DNA from: Adiantum capillus-veneris
Taxonomy: Eukaryota > Streptophyta > Polypodiopsida > Polypodiales > Pteridaceae
NCBI GenBank assembly: GCA_014529385.2
Contig: CM043954.1
Coordinates: 5,553,306 to 5,617,305, forward strand
DNA length: 64,000 bases
Direction: 5' to 3'
The notes under the pieces are model-generated. The model was given only the letters and a program-made list of their open reading frames with translations. It ran no database searches and was not told the origin of the DNA. Positions within the stretch are counted from its first letter, which is position 1, and every line of letters starts with the position of its first letter. Both the position numbers and the translations under genes were made by a program. Shown in pieces: positions 1-12,734 of this stretch.

Positions 1-32
1 CTTAAGACTTGCTTGAAGAGTGGTACATGGGC

Positions 33-1260
33 TTATGGATCCCCCGATCCGCTATACTTCTTCGGCATGCACTTCGCTACTTGGGATGGCCTGATCCGTC
101 TATGGTCTGCGGTCAATCTCATTGCTCCCGTGTCTCGACTTAATCGTTCTCGTGCATCATGGAGGTCGTAGGTTGCTCTCGCTCTCTCCCCCGCCCCAAA
201 TCTACTACTAGGAGGCAAATGTAATGGGGTGGCTGCAAATGTCGGAGCTACAGCCGTATGTGTAAAGATAGGAACTGCACTACCTCGATTCGTAGCCATT
301 GACTCTCTGGAATGTAACGTTCCCATGGGGCTTGGCATCGAATAATGAGGTCGACTGAAAGAATCAGCTACATGAGTCCTCCCTCCACCTGTGGTCACCG
401 GTTCTGGCACGACAGTTGTAGGTGTTGGTCTTAGTGGGCTTGGAGTGACATAGTACTGGTGAAGTGGTCCCCCAAAGTACGTATATCCTTCCAACTCTTT
501 TTTATCAATTTTTGCATATCGTCTTCCATACTTGTCGTATGCGGAAATTTTCGTTTCCGCTCCCTCGGTGTAGGTGAAGACATAAAGTCTTTTCCGCTCA
601 GTCATCTCTCCGAACATAGGGTTCCTCGCATCTATAATAGAGATCTTGCTCTCCATTATTATACTTGTATAACCCCAAGTAGACATTATCCGTGTTGATT
701 CTCAATGTTTTGTTTTCTCGTCTTAATCTCGCATTAGGTAAGCTCATTGTTGGTGCCTTTTTCTCATGTTCGTCGTCTATTTTGGCTTTTGTGCCTATCA
801 ATCCCCACTTGTCTACAATGTTAGGATCCTAGATTACCAAGGACATGATACCCTCGTCATCTAGGTACCTGTCTCCGCTATAGCTCACAGGCACTAAGTC
901 CCTGAACTCACTTAGTCTATCTTCTATTTTCACACAATAGCGGTCCCTACCATCTTTGTATATCTTGGCACCTTGCTTGTTGTCAAATTGATACTTGATG
1001 AACAATAGCTTTAATGTGGCCGAGGGGTCTGATGGTCCTGCTGCCATGTTTTCTCTTCCATTTAGTTTTAATTGTCCCAAGTGTTCTTTGTAATACTTGG
1101 AAGATCTCTTTGAAGAAGTATCGGAGATGCCTTCTTCAAGGGTCGTCTCTAATGGTCGTACTATCCCTTGGTTTACACTCTCCTCCATTGATGCAACACT
1201 TGTTTGATCCGCTGAATTTAGGTGTCTGGTGTTGATTTTTTTTCCCAATCTCAAAAACAT
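33..1260 (-). pseudogene. Broken gag-like ORF of a minus-strand LTR element
   Basis: The reading frame opens with an ATG at 1260 and runs to a TAG at 829-831. It continues in the same frame to about 600, then needs one frameshift near 665-690 to go on to position 33. The whole would be about 400 residues. The N-terminal part is charged and hydrophilic; the C-terminal part is rich in Pro, Ser and Thr with no clear fold. I recognise no family. It lies downstream, on the minus strand, of a primer-binding-site-like sequence at 2791-2808, so it may be the gag region of an LTR retrotransposon (inference). It could equally be another element protein. One stop and one frameshift make it a pseudogene. 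Confidence 0.4.
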
Positions 1261-1499
1261 GAAGAAAGTGGGATTTACCTGGAGATGGAATGATCTTCCA
1301 ATTCCTGCAACTGCATGGACTGTTACTTGGTCGGTCTCTACAAATGAATACGCTAGATGGCTATGAGATCATTGTATCATTCCAACTGTCATCAGATTCA
1401 ACACTTCAAAATGATCTCAACACAATTTTTCTTGTAGATTATTGACAGTATGCCCAATTTGAGTTTTGACAACTCCTGATATCTTAAATAGTTTAGGTC

Positions 1500-2300
1500 T
1501 ATGAAAAGGTAAAAAATGAGCTAGATCTGGGCCAGGATCGCGATCGTAGTTCTGGGCCCAAATTAGATGAAACTTCACCAGCTTGTTCACTAGGCTATTT
1601 TAAGACTACCTGCCAGACACTTTTGTATTTGGACTCAAAAAAGTCAAGTTTTTACCATTTCTTGGTTGGAAGTGCCTGTTTTTACAAATTTATCAATTTG
1701 ACTTGATTTTGATGTTTGATTTGGGATTTGAGAGATACCTGGGGTTGTCCTGTGTACAGGCTATCCCTCTGTATGGTTTATTCCCAGTTTTGATGTGTTT
1801 TGGTCTACTGAAATACAATTTCTAAGCCAGTTTAGCAATTTTTGACTTGGATCTGTATTCAGATGGTTTGACAGGTATTTTGGGGTTTCTGGCTCTAGGT
1901 CATTTAGACTTTTATGTTTGTATACACCTGAGGATCCCACAGATGAAATCTAGTCAAAATCTGGCACTTAGGTACACCGATCGCGATCATGGTTCTGAGC
2001 TCAAATTAGACCAAATTTGGCATGCTTGTAGACACTGATGTTTTAAGGCTATCCCCAAAGTCTTTTTGCATTTGGATCACCAAAAGCCAAGAATTTTCAC
2101 TTTCTGGGTCTGTTAGGCTAGTTTTACCCAAGTGGCCTGTTTTTCTTGATTTTTGATGTTTTTGGGTGTGGTTGCTTTAGACAAACTTGTTTAGAATCTT
2201 ATCAGGAAGGCACATGTCAAATCTTGTACAAATCTGACACTGAGTTACACTGATCACGATCGTAGTACCTGGGTCAAATCTGATGAAATTTTGTCTGCTC
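1500..2300. repeat. Diverged tandem repeat with a GATCGCGATC core
   Basis: Three diverged copies of a segment share a core resembling GATCGCGATCGTAGTTCTGG, at about 1535, 1977 and 2250, each followed by similar AAATTAGA- and CCTGTTTTT-containing text. A further GATCGCGATCGT occurs near 3144. The core is a near-perfect palindrome. This non-coding DNA separates the gag-like pseudogene from the primer-site-like sequence and probably belongs to the leader of that element. No gene is visible from 1,261 to about 2,790. Confidence 0.45.
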
Positions 2301-2790
2301 CCTATGACAAGTGTTTCCTAGTGTTTTGTGCTACCACTTTGTGATTTGAATGAATATCAAACCTGTTTGGTCAGATTTCTAGAATTTCAGAGTCTTATGG
2401 CTTTTTTGGCCAAAGTTATGGTTTTCTGGTTTCTCGACTCTAACTTTTGCCCCAAATCTGATTGGAATGTGATTTGCTTATCCTACTCCTAAGTACAGAA
2501 TTGAAAAAACATAAGGAAATGAATCAAACAAAACAAACACGACGGATTTCGGGTGAGATTTCAGTACTCAGTCGAACTAGAGAAATTGAAGAGAAAAAAT
2601 GCTTTAACACACTCACTCACAGCTCCCTAAATCTCCTAAGAGAGGCTCTAGCTGGTCCACTAGCTCTAGACTCCACTAAGCTCTAAACCCTTGTCTAGCA
2701 GCCTAACTGAGGTGTAAAATGAATTTGTGGATTGATCTTTTTTTTAAGGAGTCTAATTGCGCACTCGGTCACTCATCACCTAAGGTGCAT

Positions 2791-2808
2791 TCCCCGGCAG
2801 CAGCGCCA
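2791..2808 (-). other. Primer-binding-site-like sequence
   Basis: Read on the minus strand, this is TGGCGCTGCTGCCGGGGA. It differs at two positions from TGGCGCCGTTGCCGGGGA, a primer site common in plant LTR retrotransposons. It marks the edge of a minus-strand LTR that would extend rightward from 2810, where the plus strand reads TG (the complement of a terminal CA). Confidence 0.5.
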
Positions 2809-2809
2809 A

Positions 2810-3630
2810 TGTTTGCGGGTCGCCGCGACGAACGTCCATAGCATAGCTCTCAAGCACCAATATATTTATCAATACAGGGGAAGCAACTTGGATGAGGCAT
2901 GGAAACTCACTAGGGTGTCAATCCTAATGAAGTGAACTCGAAGAGATGAAACTACTATCTCCTACAAGTAAATCAAACGCATTATCGCCAAGTAATCTGC
3001 CTATGTCCTTCTACACAACTCTATAGTCATCATGCCCGTTTACCATGCAAATCATATAGGAATCGCACGAAACTTGAAGGGAAGCCACGGGGGATTATCA
3101 GGAACATATCCTATCATTGTCACAGCATTCTGGAGAGGTACAATGATCGCGATCGTTCGTCCCAAAGTCAGCAAAAACAAGGAACATGTGATCCTAATGG
3201 GTCGTTTTAGGGTCCCTAAAGCTCGTCCTAGGGTCAAAACAACATAAAACACGCATATAGATGCTCAAAACAGTGATTTAAGGCCTCAAACTTGTAGTTG
3301 AAAACCTACACTGAATCTTGAATGATTACACTTGTATGGAAGAGCATGATGAGAGGAACACAATGCAATAAACAAATATGAATTTGGATTACCGTAGCCA
3401 CAATGGCGAAGATTACAAGTTTGGACAAGAAGGAGCTCTCAAATGTACGCTGTCTTCTCAGTTTTCCATCCAAAAGATCATGTTCAAACTTACAAAAAAT
3501 GACCTTTATAGATTAGGTCTTTACAAATGGCTTGTCCGGCCATAAGCTCCTAAGCTTCTAACTGGCTCTCTAATATACAATTGCTCCCATAAGAATAATC
3601 ATACATCCTTTTACTAATTCTCGGCTTAGA
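2810..3630 (-). repeat. Possible 5' LTR of the minus-strand element
   Basis: This DNA lies beyond the primer-site-like sequence and has no coding capacity. Its outer boundary and its partner LTR are not visible in the window, so the right end given here is approximate. It contains another GATCGCGATCGT core near 3144. Only the primer-site position supports the assignment. Confidence 0.25.
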
Positions 3631-3639
3631 GATGCTTCC

Positions 3640-3906
3640 TTACAAAAGAATTTTACAATGGTTTCCCAGAAAAATATGATTCTTCTCTAGAAACGGCCGC
3701 TTGTTGCTTCGTCCTCCAAACACAAGTGCACGCAACTCTTCACCTTGCTTGTTGACGGTTTCTTGTAATGAGATCAAGTAAGCCATGATCATTGCTTCCG
3801 TCGTTGTAGACGATGTGGTTGGATTAGCATCCAAATTCCTTGGGTATTTTGCATCGTTCTCCATGGCGAGTGTGGATTTTCCACCTTTGTGAGTTTTGTC
3901 CGACAT
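3640..3906 (-). pseudogene. Gag N-terminus-like fragment
   Basis: A short ORF starting at ATG 3906 encodes a Lys/Thr-rich start and then a helical stretch containing LISLQETVNKQGEELRAL. This resembles the coiled N-terminal segment of plant gypsy Gag proteins. There is no continuation into a Gag core within the window. I treat it as a truncated retrotransposon fragment; it could also be an unrelated small ORF. Confidence 0.3.
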
Positions 3907-4128
3907 TGCCTTCAAGTTGGGTACAAAAACGCAAAGTTTTGATAGTTTTTTTAGTTTTGAGATGCTGTTACAGCAAAGTCTTTCATTGCTCTAAAAAATT
4001 GTGTCTTTACATCAATGCGTAGAGGGCTTTGTGCTCTTCGATTGAGGCTATAGATCACCTAAATTGGAGTTCAAATGAAGAAGTTATGATCAAAAGAGTG
4101 AACTATTGTCTACTAGGTCAAAAAACGG

Positions 4129-4237
<109 letters not shown>

Positions 4238-4420
4238 GTAATCTTAAGAGAGCTCTCAAGAACTCAAGACCCTCATATTGTAGGTAATCAATATCACTTT
4301 ATTTTTTGCCCTAGCACGAGCCTAGCATCCACCCTTCCATGCATCTCGCTCCCCTTGCACTATGAGAGTTGATGACTTGCATCCCAAACGTCCACGAAAA
4401 AAGATAAGGAGATGCCCTTG

Positions 4421-4421
<1 letters not shown>

Positions 4422-4503
<82 letters not shown>
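4422..4503. repeat. Compound microsatellite (GT)n(GA)n
   Basis: GT repeat to 4466, then GA repeat to 4503. It lies only 190 bases from the first compound tract with the same order and orientation. The unique DNA between the two tracts does not look duplicated. Confidence 0.95.
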
Positions 4504-4504
<1 letters not shown>

Positions 4505-4986
4505 ATGGCCACCACTCAATCCCAAGAGACATCAAGGATTTATATGACGAGACTTGAACTCAAAAACTAAAATGCAACAGTGAGTGTCCCAAGATCTCTC
4601 TTCTTTAAATGGGTGAAATTCATGAATCATTTAAAAACATGATAGATATGCAAGTGAATAAAAGAGATCAGTAGAAATGCTCTATTGAATTGCATTGCAA
4701 ATGCTGAAACAAAAGTCATACAAACTCCACTCTTTATCAAGGCTTTATTGGTTGTATTGGCAGCTATCGACCCTTATATTTTCAGGCCATGTAGAATACA
4801 AAGTTGACCTCTCTATTGTAGGTTATGTGACGATGTGTACCATTACCAACCTTGCATATCATAAGGAGGATGAGATGCAAGCAATCAGAAGAGAGCAATA
4901 GCGATTCCAAGAACATTTTATTTTGAATATTGAAACGGATGTCAAAGACAAAGACACGAATTTGGATCGATGGATGGGGGGTTGAG

Positions 4987-4988
<2 letters not shown>

Positions 4989-5044
<56 letters not shown>

Positions 5045-5052
5045 AGGGAGGG
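4989..5052. repeat. (GA)n microsatellite ending in a GGGA run
   Basis: An uninterrupted GA tract that grades into GGGAGGGAGGGAGGG. The polypurine strand could form triplex or G-rich structures. No gene is associated with it. Confidence 0.9.
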
Positions 5053-5199
5053 TCACTCTTTATCAATGGTGTTCCTATGGTGCAAATGAGTGCATCAAAT
5101 GAGTCATAAGTCCTCTTTCCTTGCCGTGAGGGTGTTACTATTACAAGTTTGATGGACAAACTCACTCATCTAGAGGAGAAACAATAATGGTTCTATTGT

Positions 5200-6729
5200 T
5201 GTGTCCATCCTTACGAGTTTTTCTTTTTTTGTGGCAACCAAGCCTTGTGTGGAGGGTCCACCGCCTGCACCTATAAAAAAACGAGAGCGTTACAACGGGT
5301 GTCAAACTAGAGGAGCATATTGTTGTTGAGTGCCATCATGAAGATGTAATGCCCAGTAGTTCATCTTCTTGCGCATTGCTGACATTACCGAGACTTTCTC
5401 TCATTTTGCATTCAAGGGGTGCATATTCAATCGATATAGGACTTACAAACAAAGCCCAAAAGTCACTAAGTATATGTGTCACCTTAAGGTAGACCTAGTT
5501 GATGCACTCAACATTGACACCATCACTTGTACTATTAGCAATTAATATATTGCATAGCTCATTGACAATCTTACTATAGGAGAATTGATGCACATTGAGA
5601 ATGTAACTGTGAGAAAAACGTCTAAGTTAGATGGTTGCACATCTCCTTATGTACTATTTCTCAACTCTTCCATGGTTGTAGAGAAGACAAAGCCTTTTGA
5701 AGTCAGCCTTAGTTTCTACCCAGAGAGCAAAGTGCTTCAATTTTTGGATGAGGCACAATCCTTGCACGCAGAAGGCACCCGTATGCACTTTGGAACTATA
5801 GCTTTTGTCGTTATACAAGGCCATGCTAGCACTTCAAAAGCTGGTGTTTTCGACAGTGATCTTGTTGTTGCAGATGGGCCTTGATTTGAGGATTGTGCCA
5901 CTGTAAGGCTGCCTTATCTTTTCTCTTCTATAGATTTGTTTCTTTCCAATATTTCAGGTTTTCTTTCTTGCCATTGTATCTCAGCTTCGTGAATGCATGG
6001 AAAGAAAATTACCACACTATGTTGCGTGCGTTTGAGACTGATGTGCATCCTATGTTTATTGCGTGAAACATAGGTTTCTTCACATTCCAAAGCAATACAC
6101 TCTTAGTCTTGGATATCACTATCTTAGCATGCATTAAAATTCCTCGTCTCAAGAAATGTTTGGAGGAAGCATATAAGGCCCATGTTCTTGATGTTGGTCA
6201 CAATCAAGAAGTAAGTATTTCTCTGGCCTTTCCTTTTTCACCACATTAGCTCAAGAAAGGTCTAACTTGTCAAGTGACTGGTACATTGCACTTTGTGAAT
6301 GTGAATTCATTTTGGTATAACATATTTGTGGTCAATCCACATCTACTAAGATTCATCACCAACAAGAGGCAAAATTTGTCTCTATCTGCTCAAAAGCTAC
6401 ATCTATTGTTCTAGTGCCCAAGCTTGAAGGAAATATTTTGACCAACAAAGCTTCCCCAATTGATGTTTCCTTAGTGGGTGACGTAGTTGACAGAGTGTTG
6501 CATCTTGAAAAAAATTTATTGATTTATATGCTTTTGATTTACTAGATGCATATGAGATGTTAGCCTCACTTGTCCGTACTAGTCAATTCATTGTTAACAA
6601 GTTAGGTCTTGTCATGTCTTTTATGGAAGGAGCAAAGTAGCACTCCTCCTCTACAATATTGAAGCTCCATCACCTCCACATGAAAAAACACTCTTTATAT
6701 TATATTTATTTCATCCATTGCTCATCTTG

Positions 6730-6730
<1 letters not shown>
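5200..6730. other. Non-coding stretch with one weak ORF
   Basis: The only open frame of note is 5585-5884 on the plus strand (99 codons). It has no recognisable domain and is surrounded by stops in all frames. The stretch may be an old, decayed element. I see no RNA gene or structured repeat here, and a (CT)n tract follows at 6741-6771. Confidence 0.4.
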
Positions 6731-6773
<43 letters not shown>

Positions 6774-6884
6774 TGCGTGTTTTATTTACCTATGTTCCAT
6801 TCTCCCTATATCCCAGCGAAAAAAACCATATGTACATGGGTTCCTCAAGCAAACAAGATGCATCTTTTGAACCACTCATTCAGA

Positions 6885-7520
6885 ATGATATTGATAGTAC
6901 TTTCTTAGGTAGTCACCCATACAATAATAATTTTTTCCTCATGTTCAATAAAATAACCAAGTCATGTTCATCATTGAAAAAAATTAACAGCATCATGGTA
7001 GATGTGGTGAGAATATAATTGGAACGAATGGTGACACCTTTTTTGGTGCATTTCACTTTCAATAAACATGATTCTTCTAGTTTGATCCAAGTATTGAATA
7101 GCCGCACATCATCTATTGGTATTGTGCTTGATATTATCCATGTGTTCTCCTTTAGATTTAGTATTCCATGTGAGGTTGATAGTACTTTTCTAGCTAGTCA
7201 CCCATACAATAATAATTTTTTTCTCATGTTCAATAACATAATCAAGTCACATTCGTCATTGCAAAAGATTAATAGCATCATGGTAGATGCGGTGAGAATA
7301 TCAGTGGAACGAACACTTCGCGCATTTGACTTCCAACAAACATGATTCCTCCAGTTTGATCCAAGTATTGAATAGCCACACATCATGTATTGGTATTGCA
7401 CTAAATAGTATCCATGTATTCTCCTTTAGAATTAGTATTCCATGCGAGGTTAATATTTATTGGTTTTGCACTTGATATTATCCATGTATTCTCCTTTAGA
7501 TGTAGTATTCCATGAGAGGT
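6885..7520. repeat. Tandem repeat, period about 287 bp
   Basis: A unit that begins around GATAGTACTTTCTTAGGTAG (6891) recurs at about 7178 with roughly 90% identity. A third, partial copy covers about 7440-7520. Shared internal landmarks are CACCCATACAATAATAATTT and CATCATGGTAGATG, plus a segment containing CTCCTTTAGA. The repeated small ORFs inside are by-products of the duplication. Confidence 0.8.
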
Positions 7521-7843
7521 TCATATTTATGGGGGGCCAATACCTTCACCCAAAACAAGAACATTCAATGGTGGAGCCAATTCAATAACATGCCACAAAA
7601 TCATCATTGTGGATATATGTGGTTGCCTATTTTTTTACTTGGGGGAGAGCCGATACTTGCGCAAATGCACGTATCGTACATGGGACAAAAATAAACATAA
7701 TCATTGAAATCTTTGCTTCTCTAGAAACCAAATGAACTCCCTATTTCCATCGTGAGACAATCTGCTTGCTTGGGTGGTAGAGACGCCCTAGAAATAGGTG
7801 CAATAACAACAAAATAAGAAAACTTAAAAAACAATTACACCCC

Positions 7844-8209
7844 ATGATTCCCTTGAACATAAATATTGAACAAGCCTCCCCACCAAACAAAGCTATACAA
7901 GAGTACATAAAAACAACAAACAATGTTTCTATATATCAATGTTTTAAATGTGGATGTTTAATATTTTTTTCACAATTAGCTCAAAAAGGGCGTAGGTCGG
8001 TACTTGGGAGGTCTAGAACCAATGAGGTACATGAGAATTATATTTGCACTTCTTGCAAGCGTAAAAAGAAAGACCATGATGCCACTATAAGAAAGGGGGT
8101 TCAATGCCTCTGGAATAGCCGGACATCAACAAGCATTTCGGGAGAGAGAAATGTTGGGCACACGGGTATCATCGCCAATGGTAGCACGGTTGTCAACTCG
8201 TGGCAATGA
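7844..8209 (+). other. ORF with paired C-x2-C motifs, unknown
   Basis: A 121-codon open frame contains CFKCGC and, about 40 residues later, CTSCKRKKK, a spacing compatible with a zinc-binding unit. The frame runs into the candidate CACTA terminus at 8083, so its last third would belong to a different element. No family is recognised. It may be a fragment truncated by the CACTA insertion, or chance. Confidence 0.25.
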
Positions 8210-8833
8210 TTGAGGGTATCAGCACAGGTATGCTGTCAAGAATTGCAGTGCTGATAGGTGCGGGTATACTCACTATGATAGCGACGCTTATACCCTCCAT
8301 GCAATTTATTTAAAAAAAGTATCCAAGGATTCTGGATGATTCAAGTTCCCATATGTGAAGACTGTGCATCATCAAAAGATCCTTGGATATTTTTTTAAAT
8401 ATAAATATCACATTTCTTTTTGTTAAAGTTATAATAATATCATACAATTTTTGAAACACAAGAAACTCAAAAACAATTTATTGACAAAATTAATTTTATT
8501 GATCGAGAGTTCACAAAATGTATACAAGGCCTTTTGGCCGAGCATCCAAAATAAAAGTGAAATATTTACAAGGGCTCATGGTCGGGCGTTCAAAATGTGA
8601 GGGGATTATGTTGTACAAGGGATCTTGGCTGGGCGTTCAAAATGTGAGGGGATTGTGTTAGTAAGTTAGTAACCCTCATTGTCACCGTAGTTGCCCTCGT
8701 CATCCTCGCCACCCTGACCGCGCGCCCTCGTCATCCTCGCCCTTGTTAGCACCACCTCTTCCATTCTACACAAACAACAAAGCAAACCACATGATTAGTA
8801 AACATTTAACTAAGTTAAAAACAAAATAATTAA

Positions 8834-10180
8834 TTAGTTAGACCGACTTCGTACTTGTGTAGTGGTCAAGGTGTCAATGAGAGCGTTGAATTGTGCTTGA
8901 TTGATGTGGCCTTGTTGGAGCATCCATAGGTAGGTATTGTATTCTTTGTTGCGTTTCTGATACTTCACCACCTCCCTTGACACTCGATGACCTATGATGT
9001 TTGCCTGCATATTAAGCATTATTTACATTAGTTTACATCAATATTATTGCTCAAATAAAAACTAAAGACGTTACTTACCACTTTGTCCTTCTAGACGTCC
9101 TTTCTGCCAAAAACCCAACTGTGAGCTTGTTGACATGCCCTTGATTGCCTCTGTTGAGGATGGTCGACTCCACTGTCCGTCTCTTGGAGAGAAAACTCCC
9201 ACTCTGCATCATGCATATTGGCACCCCTTTTTTGGAGATTGAGGTGTTTTCATTGTTGCTTAGCGGCCTTGCAAATGGTGGACCATTTATTACGAAGGAA
9301 GGTCTTGATAAAACCTTCCATCCAATGGCGTGGTAAAAGACTGGCTCTAGGGATTAGGAAACTACAACTGCATTGTATCAACAATATATTGGATGTACTA
9401 AGGATCTTGATGCTCCCAATTGGATTGGCAGTTAGTGTAGGTAGAGTGGATCAAGCTCTTCAAGTGATTGTGGAAGCGCTTATCATTGTTTGTGCTAAGG
9501 TCGAGGGCACAATCTCGATGACACCTATAGTATAGGCCATTATCATAGGCATCTGGAATGTCCACATCAAAAATCTACCCTGGACTTGGCAAATCAATGG
9601 ACAATTCTCCTCCACCTTCTCCAAAGCAGGCATCAAAACAAGAGCCTCCCCCTGATCCTCGTCTCCGCTGGCTGTCAGTGGACTCTCGTCGGTCCCTAGA
9701 GCCACGCAAACTACATTGCTCACTTTTCCCTAAATAAGATCGATGACCACCAGGGCTAGGATGGCTTGATGGTCGAAGCAGGGAAGGTTGATGCGAGAAA
9801 ATCATAGAAGAGGGTGCCAAGGAAAATGCTGAAGGAAATGTAGTAGCGGGGACCAACGGAGAGGGTGAAGGAAATGTAGTGGGGTGTTTAGAGGGAAAGG
9901 GTGAAGAAAAGGTAGTGGGGGCATGCGAGGGCATGGACAAGGGAGAGGGGGAAATCCCATACTGGGACAACTGATGTGGTGTATATGAAGAGAAGATCCC
10001 TTGTGAAGCTTGCTCATACTCTTACCGCATGCGTAAGAATAAGGCTGTTTGGGGATCCATAGGGACCAAATGAGGAGGAGGGGAGTGGTCATAGGGACTG
10101 GAGCCCCTAGAAGGATTCCCAAAAGAGGAACACACAGTTGTCCTAAAAGAGCAAAAGAAGTCTTCGTCTTGCCTGGCCAT
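8834..10180 (-). pseudogene. Second gene of the CACTA-type element, Pro/Ser-rich
   Basis: ATG at 10180 opens a frame beginning MARQDEDFFCSF. One TAA interrupts it after about 50 codons, and the frame then resumes through a long Pro/Ser/Thr-rich segment to a TAG near 9575. Further downstream, a conserved-looking block with HPQQRQSRACQQAH and a helical C-terminus (VSREVVKYQKRNKEY) ends at 8834, with frameshifts between them. The layout (disordered N-terminus, then a basic helical region) suits a DNA-binding accessory protein such as the TNPA-type partner of CACTA transposases, but I do not recognise the family. It is transcribed divergently from the TNP2-type gene across the palindromic array. 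Confidence 0.5.
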
Positions 10181-10224
10181 GTCACAACTAAAAAAGAGAG
10201 AAAAAGGAAATCAAATACAACCTA

Positions 10225-12005
10225 AATAGACATGCCAAAACCCCTGTAATAGAGGGGCCAAACTCATTCCATTTGCAAGGGGTTTTCCCCCTCTATTAGA
10301 GGGGTTTTGGCATTCCTATTTTCATGCAAATAGACATGCCAAAACCCCTCTAATAGAGGGGGCAAACTCATGCCGTTTGCTAGGAGTTTTGCCCCTCTAT
10401 TAGAGGGGTTTTGGCATGCCTATTTGCATGCAATGGCAGCCCGTTTGGGATTCCCATTGCATGCATATAGACATGCCAAAACCCCTCTAATAGAGGGGCC
10501 AAATGGCATGCCATTTGCTAGGGTTTTGGACATTGAAGGGGGGAGGCATAATAGGGCCACAAAACATGAGCATGGGGAACAACCCATGGGCTCACATGAG
10601 CCTTTACCTTGATCAATTATGGAAATAAACATAGGGTTTTTGACTAGGGTCAAATAGAATTTCCCTTTGGCCCCTCATGCAATGGGCTCCCCAAACGGAG
10701 TGCCCATTGCATGCAAATATGCATGCCGCAAAAGCCTTCCATTTGGCCCCTCTATTAGAGGGGTTAAGCCGGCATGCCTATTTGCATGCAATGGGAAGCC
10801 CGTTTGGGGAGCCCATTGCATGCAAATAAACATGCCAAAACCCCTGTAATAGAGGGGCCAAATGCATGCCATTTGCTAGGGTTTTTGGACATTGAAGGGG
10901 GGAGGCCAAAAAAACATGAGCATGGGGGACAACCCATGGGCTCACATGAGCCTTTATCTCAATCAATTAGAGGGGTTTTGGGCTATCGGTTTGGCCCCTC
11001 TATTAGAGAGGTCTTGGCATGCCTATTTGCATGCAATGGGATGCCCAAATGAGCTGTCCATTGCATGAAAATAGGCATGCCAAAACCACTCTAATAGAGG
11101 GGCCAAATGGATGCCGTTTGGCCCCTCTATTAAAGGGGTTTTGGCATGCCTATTTGCATGCAATGAGTAGCCTCCTTGGGGAGCCCATTGCATGCAAATA
11201 GACATGCCAAAATCCCTCAAATAGAGGGGCCACACTCATGTCGTTTTGGCATTAGTCTGGACCCTCTATTAGAGAGATTTTGGCATGTCTATTTTCATGC
11301 AATGGGCAGCCCGTTTGGGAAGCCCATTGCATGCAAATAGGCATGCCAAAACCCTTCTAATAGAGAGGCCAAATGCATGCCAAAATGTCATGAGTTTGGA
11401 CCCTCTATGAGAGGGGTTTAGGCATGTCTATTTGCATGCAGTGTGCTCCCCAAACGGGCTGCCCATTGCATGCAAATAGGCATGCCAAAACCCCTTTAAT
11501 AGAGGGGCAAAATGCATGCTATTTGCTAGGGGTTTTGGACATTGAATGGGGGAGGCCAAAAACAACATGAGCATGGGAGACAACCCATGGGCTCACATGA
11601 GCCTTGACCTCCACTAATTAGAGGGGTTTTGGGCTATTGGTTGGCCCCTCTATTAGAGAGGTTTTCACACGCCTATTTGCATGCAATGGGATGCCCAAAC
11701 GGGCTTCCCATGTTTTGGCATGAGTTTGGCCCCTCTATTAGAGAGGTTTTGGCATGTCTATTCGCATGCAATGGGCATCCCATTTTGGCATGAGTCTGGC
11801 CCCTATATTAGAGGGGTTTTGGCATGCCTATCTGCATGTAAAGGGCTCCCCAAACAAGCTGCCCATTGCATGCAAATAGGCATGGAAAACCCCTTCTAAT
11901 AGAGGGGCCAAATGGCATGAGTTTAGCATGCTAAAACCTCAATAGAATCCAAAAAATTGTGAGCATGGGGGACAACCCATGGGCTCACGTGAGCCTTTAC
12001 CTCCA
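10225..12005. repeat. Palindrome-rich satellite-like array between divergent genes
   Basis: Dozens of alternating near-palindromes fill this stretch. One is built on CCCCTCTAATAGAGGGG within GCCAAAAC...GTTTTGGC. The other is built on GGCATGCCTATTTGCATGC and its inverse around CCCATTGCATGCAAATA. A second-order unit containing GAGCATGGGGGACAACCCA and GGGCTCACATGAGCC recurs at about 10568, 10917, 11570 and 11961, giving a higher-order period of 350-650 bp. The array sits exactly between the two divergent CACTA genes. It may hold transposase-binding repeats or have been captured there. Small ORFs inside follow the repeat and are not genes. Confidence 0.9.
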
Positions 12006-12287
12006 CAATAAGGAGAAATAGACATTAATTTTAAAACAAGCAAAAATAGAGATTATATTTAATACAATTTGCATGCCAAAACAAGAAAATAAGTGCACTT
12101 ACATTGTTGTATTTTGTGTGTCTCCTTGCTACCAACAAAAGAGTTGCCACCATGGCCAACGCTCCTTTGCCACCTCTTGCCACCAACAAAAGAGTTTCCA
12201 CCGCCGCCAATGCTCGTTTGTCACTCTCTTGTCGCCAATGTTTTCTTGCCTCCTCCATGTGTGTGTATTTTCTTTCTTGCCTTCTCC

Positions 12288-12398
<111 letters not shown>

Positions 12399-12734
12399 AG
12401 AAGTGAAGAAGAAGAGAAAAAACATAGAGACCATTGCGGCTGTTTTGGCAGTGGGCTAGGGTGAAAAATGCCCAGCCCAGCCCGTTGCCTTTTTTATATA
12501 TTTTTAATCAATGTTTGCCGCGCTATTTGTCGTGCTGATTACCGTGCTATTTGCCACCAACATTGCCACTATTATACCCAAGAGTGCTATAAAAAAAAAA
12601 AAGAATTGATCACTCCCCCTTCTTTGCGGACCTGCTCCCTCCACTTTTTTTAAGAATAATCTATTAGACATGAAAAATCATACTCATTTTAAGCTCTTGT
12701 TCACCTTCCCTACCTTCCCTCTTGCATTTCAAAG

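Noticed and set aside
33-698. Plus-strand ORF opposite the gag-like pseudogene (459-698)
   Set aside because: It is a shadow of the minus-strand frame.
4311-4547. Ser-Leu and Thr-His repeat ORFs across dinucleotide tracts
   Set aside because: They are translations of (GA)n/(GT)n microsatellites, open in several frames on both strands, with no flanking coding signal.
10225-12005. CRISPR-like repeat array
   Set aside because: The genome is eukaryotic, the repeats are palindromic and irregular, and there are no unique spacers of constant length.
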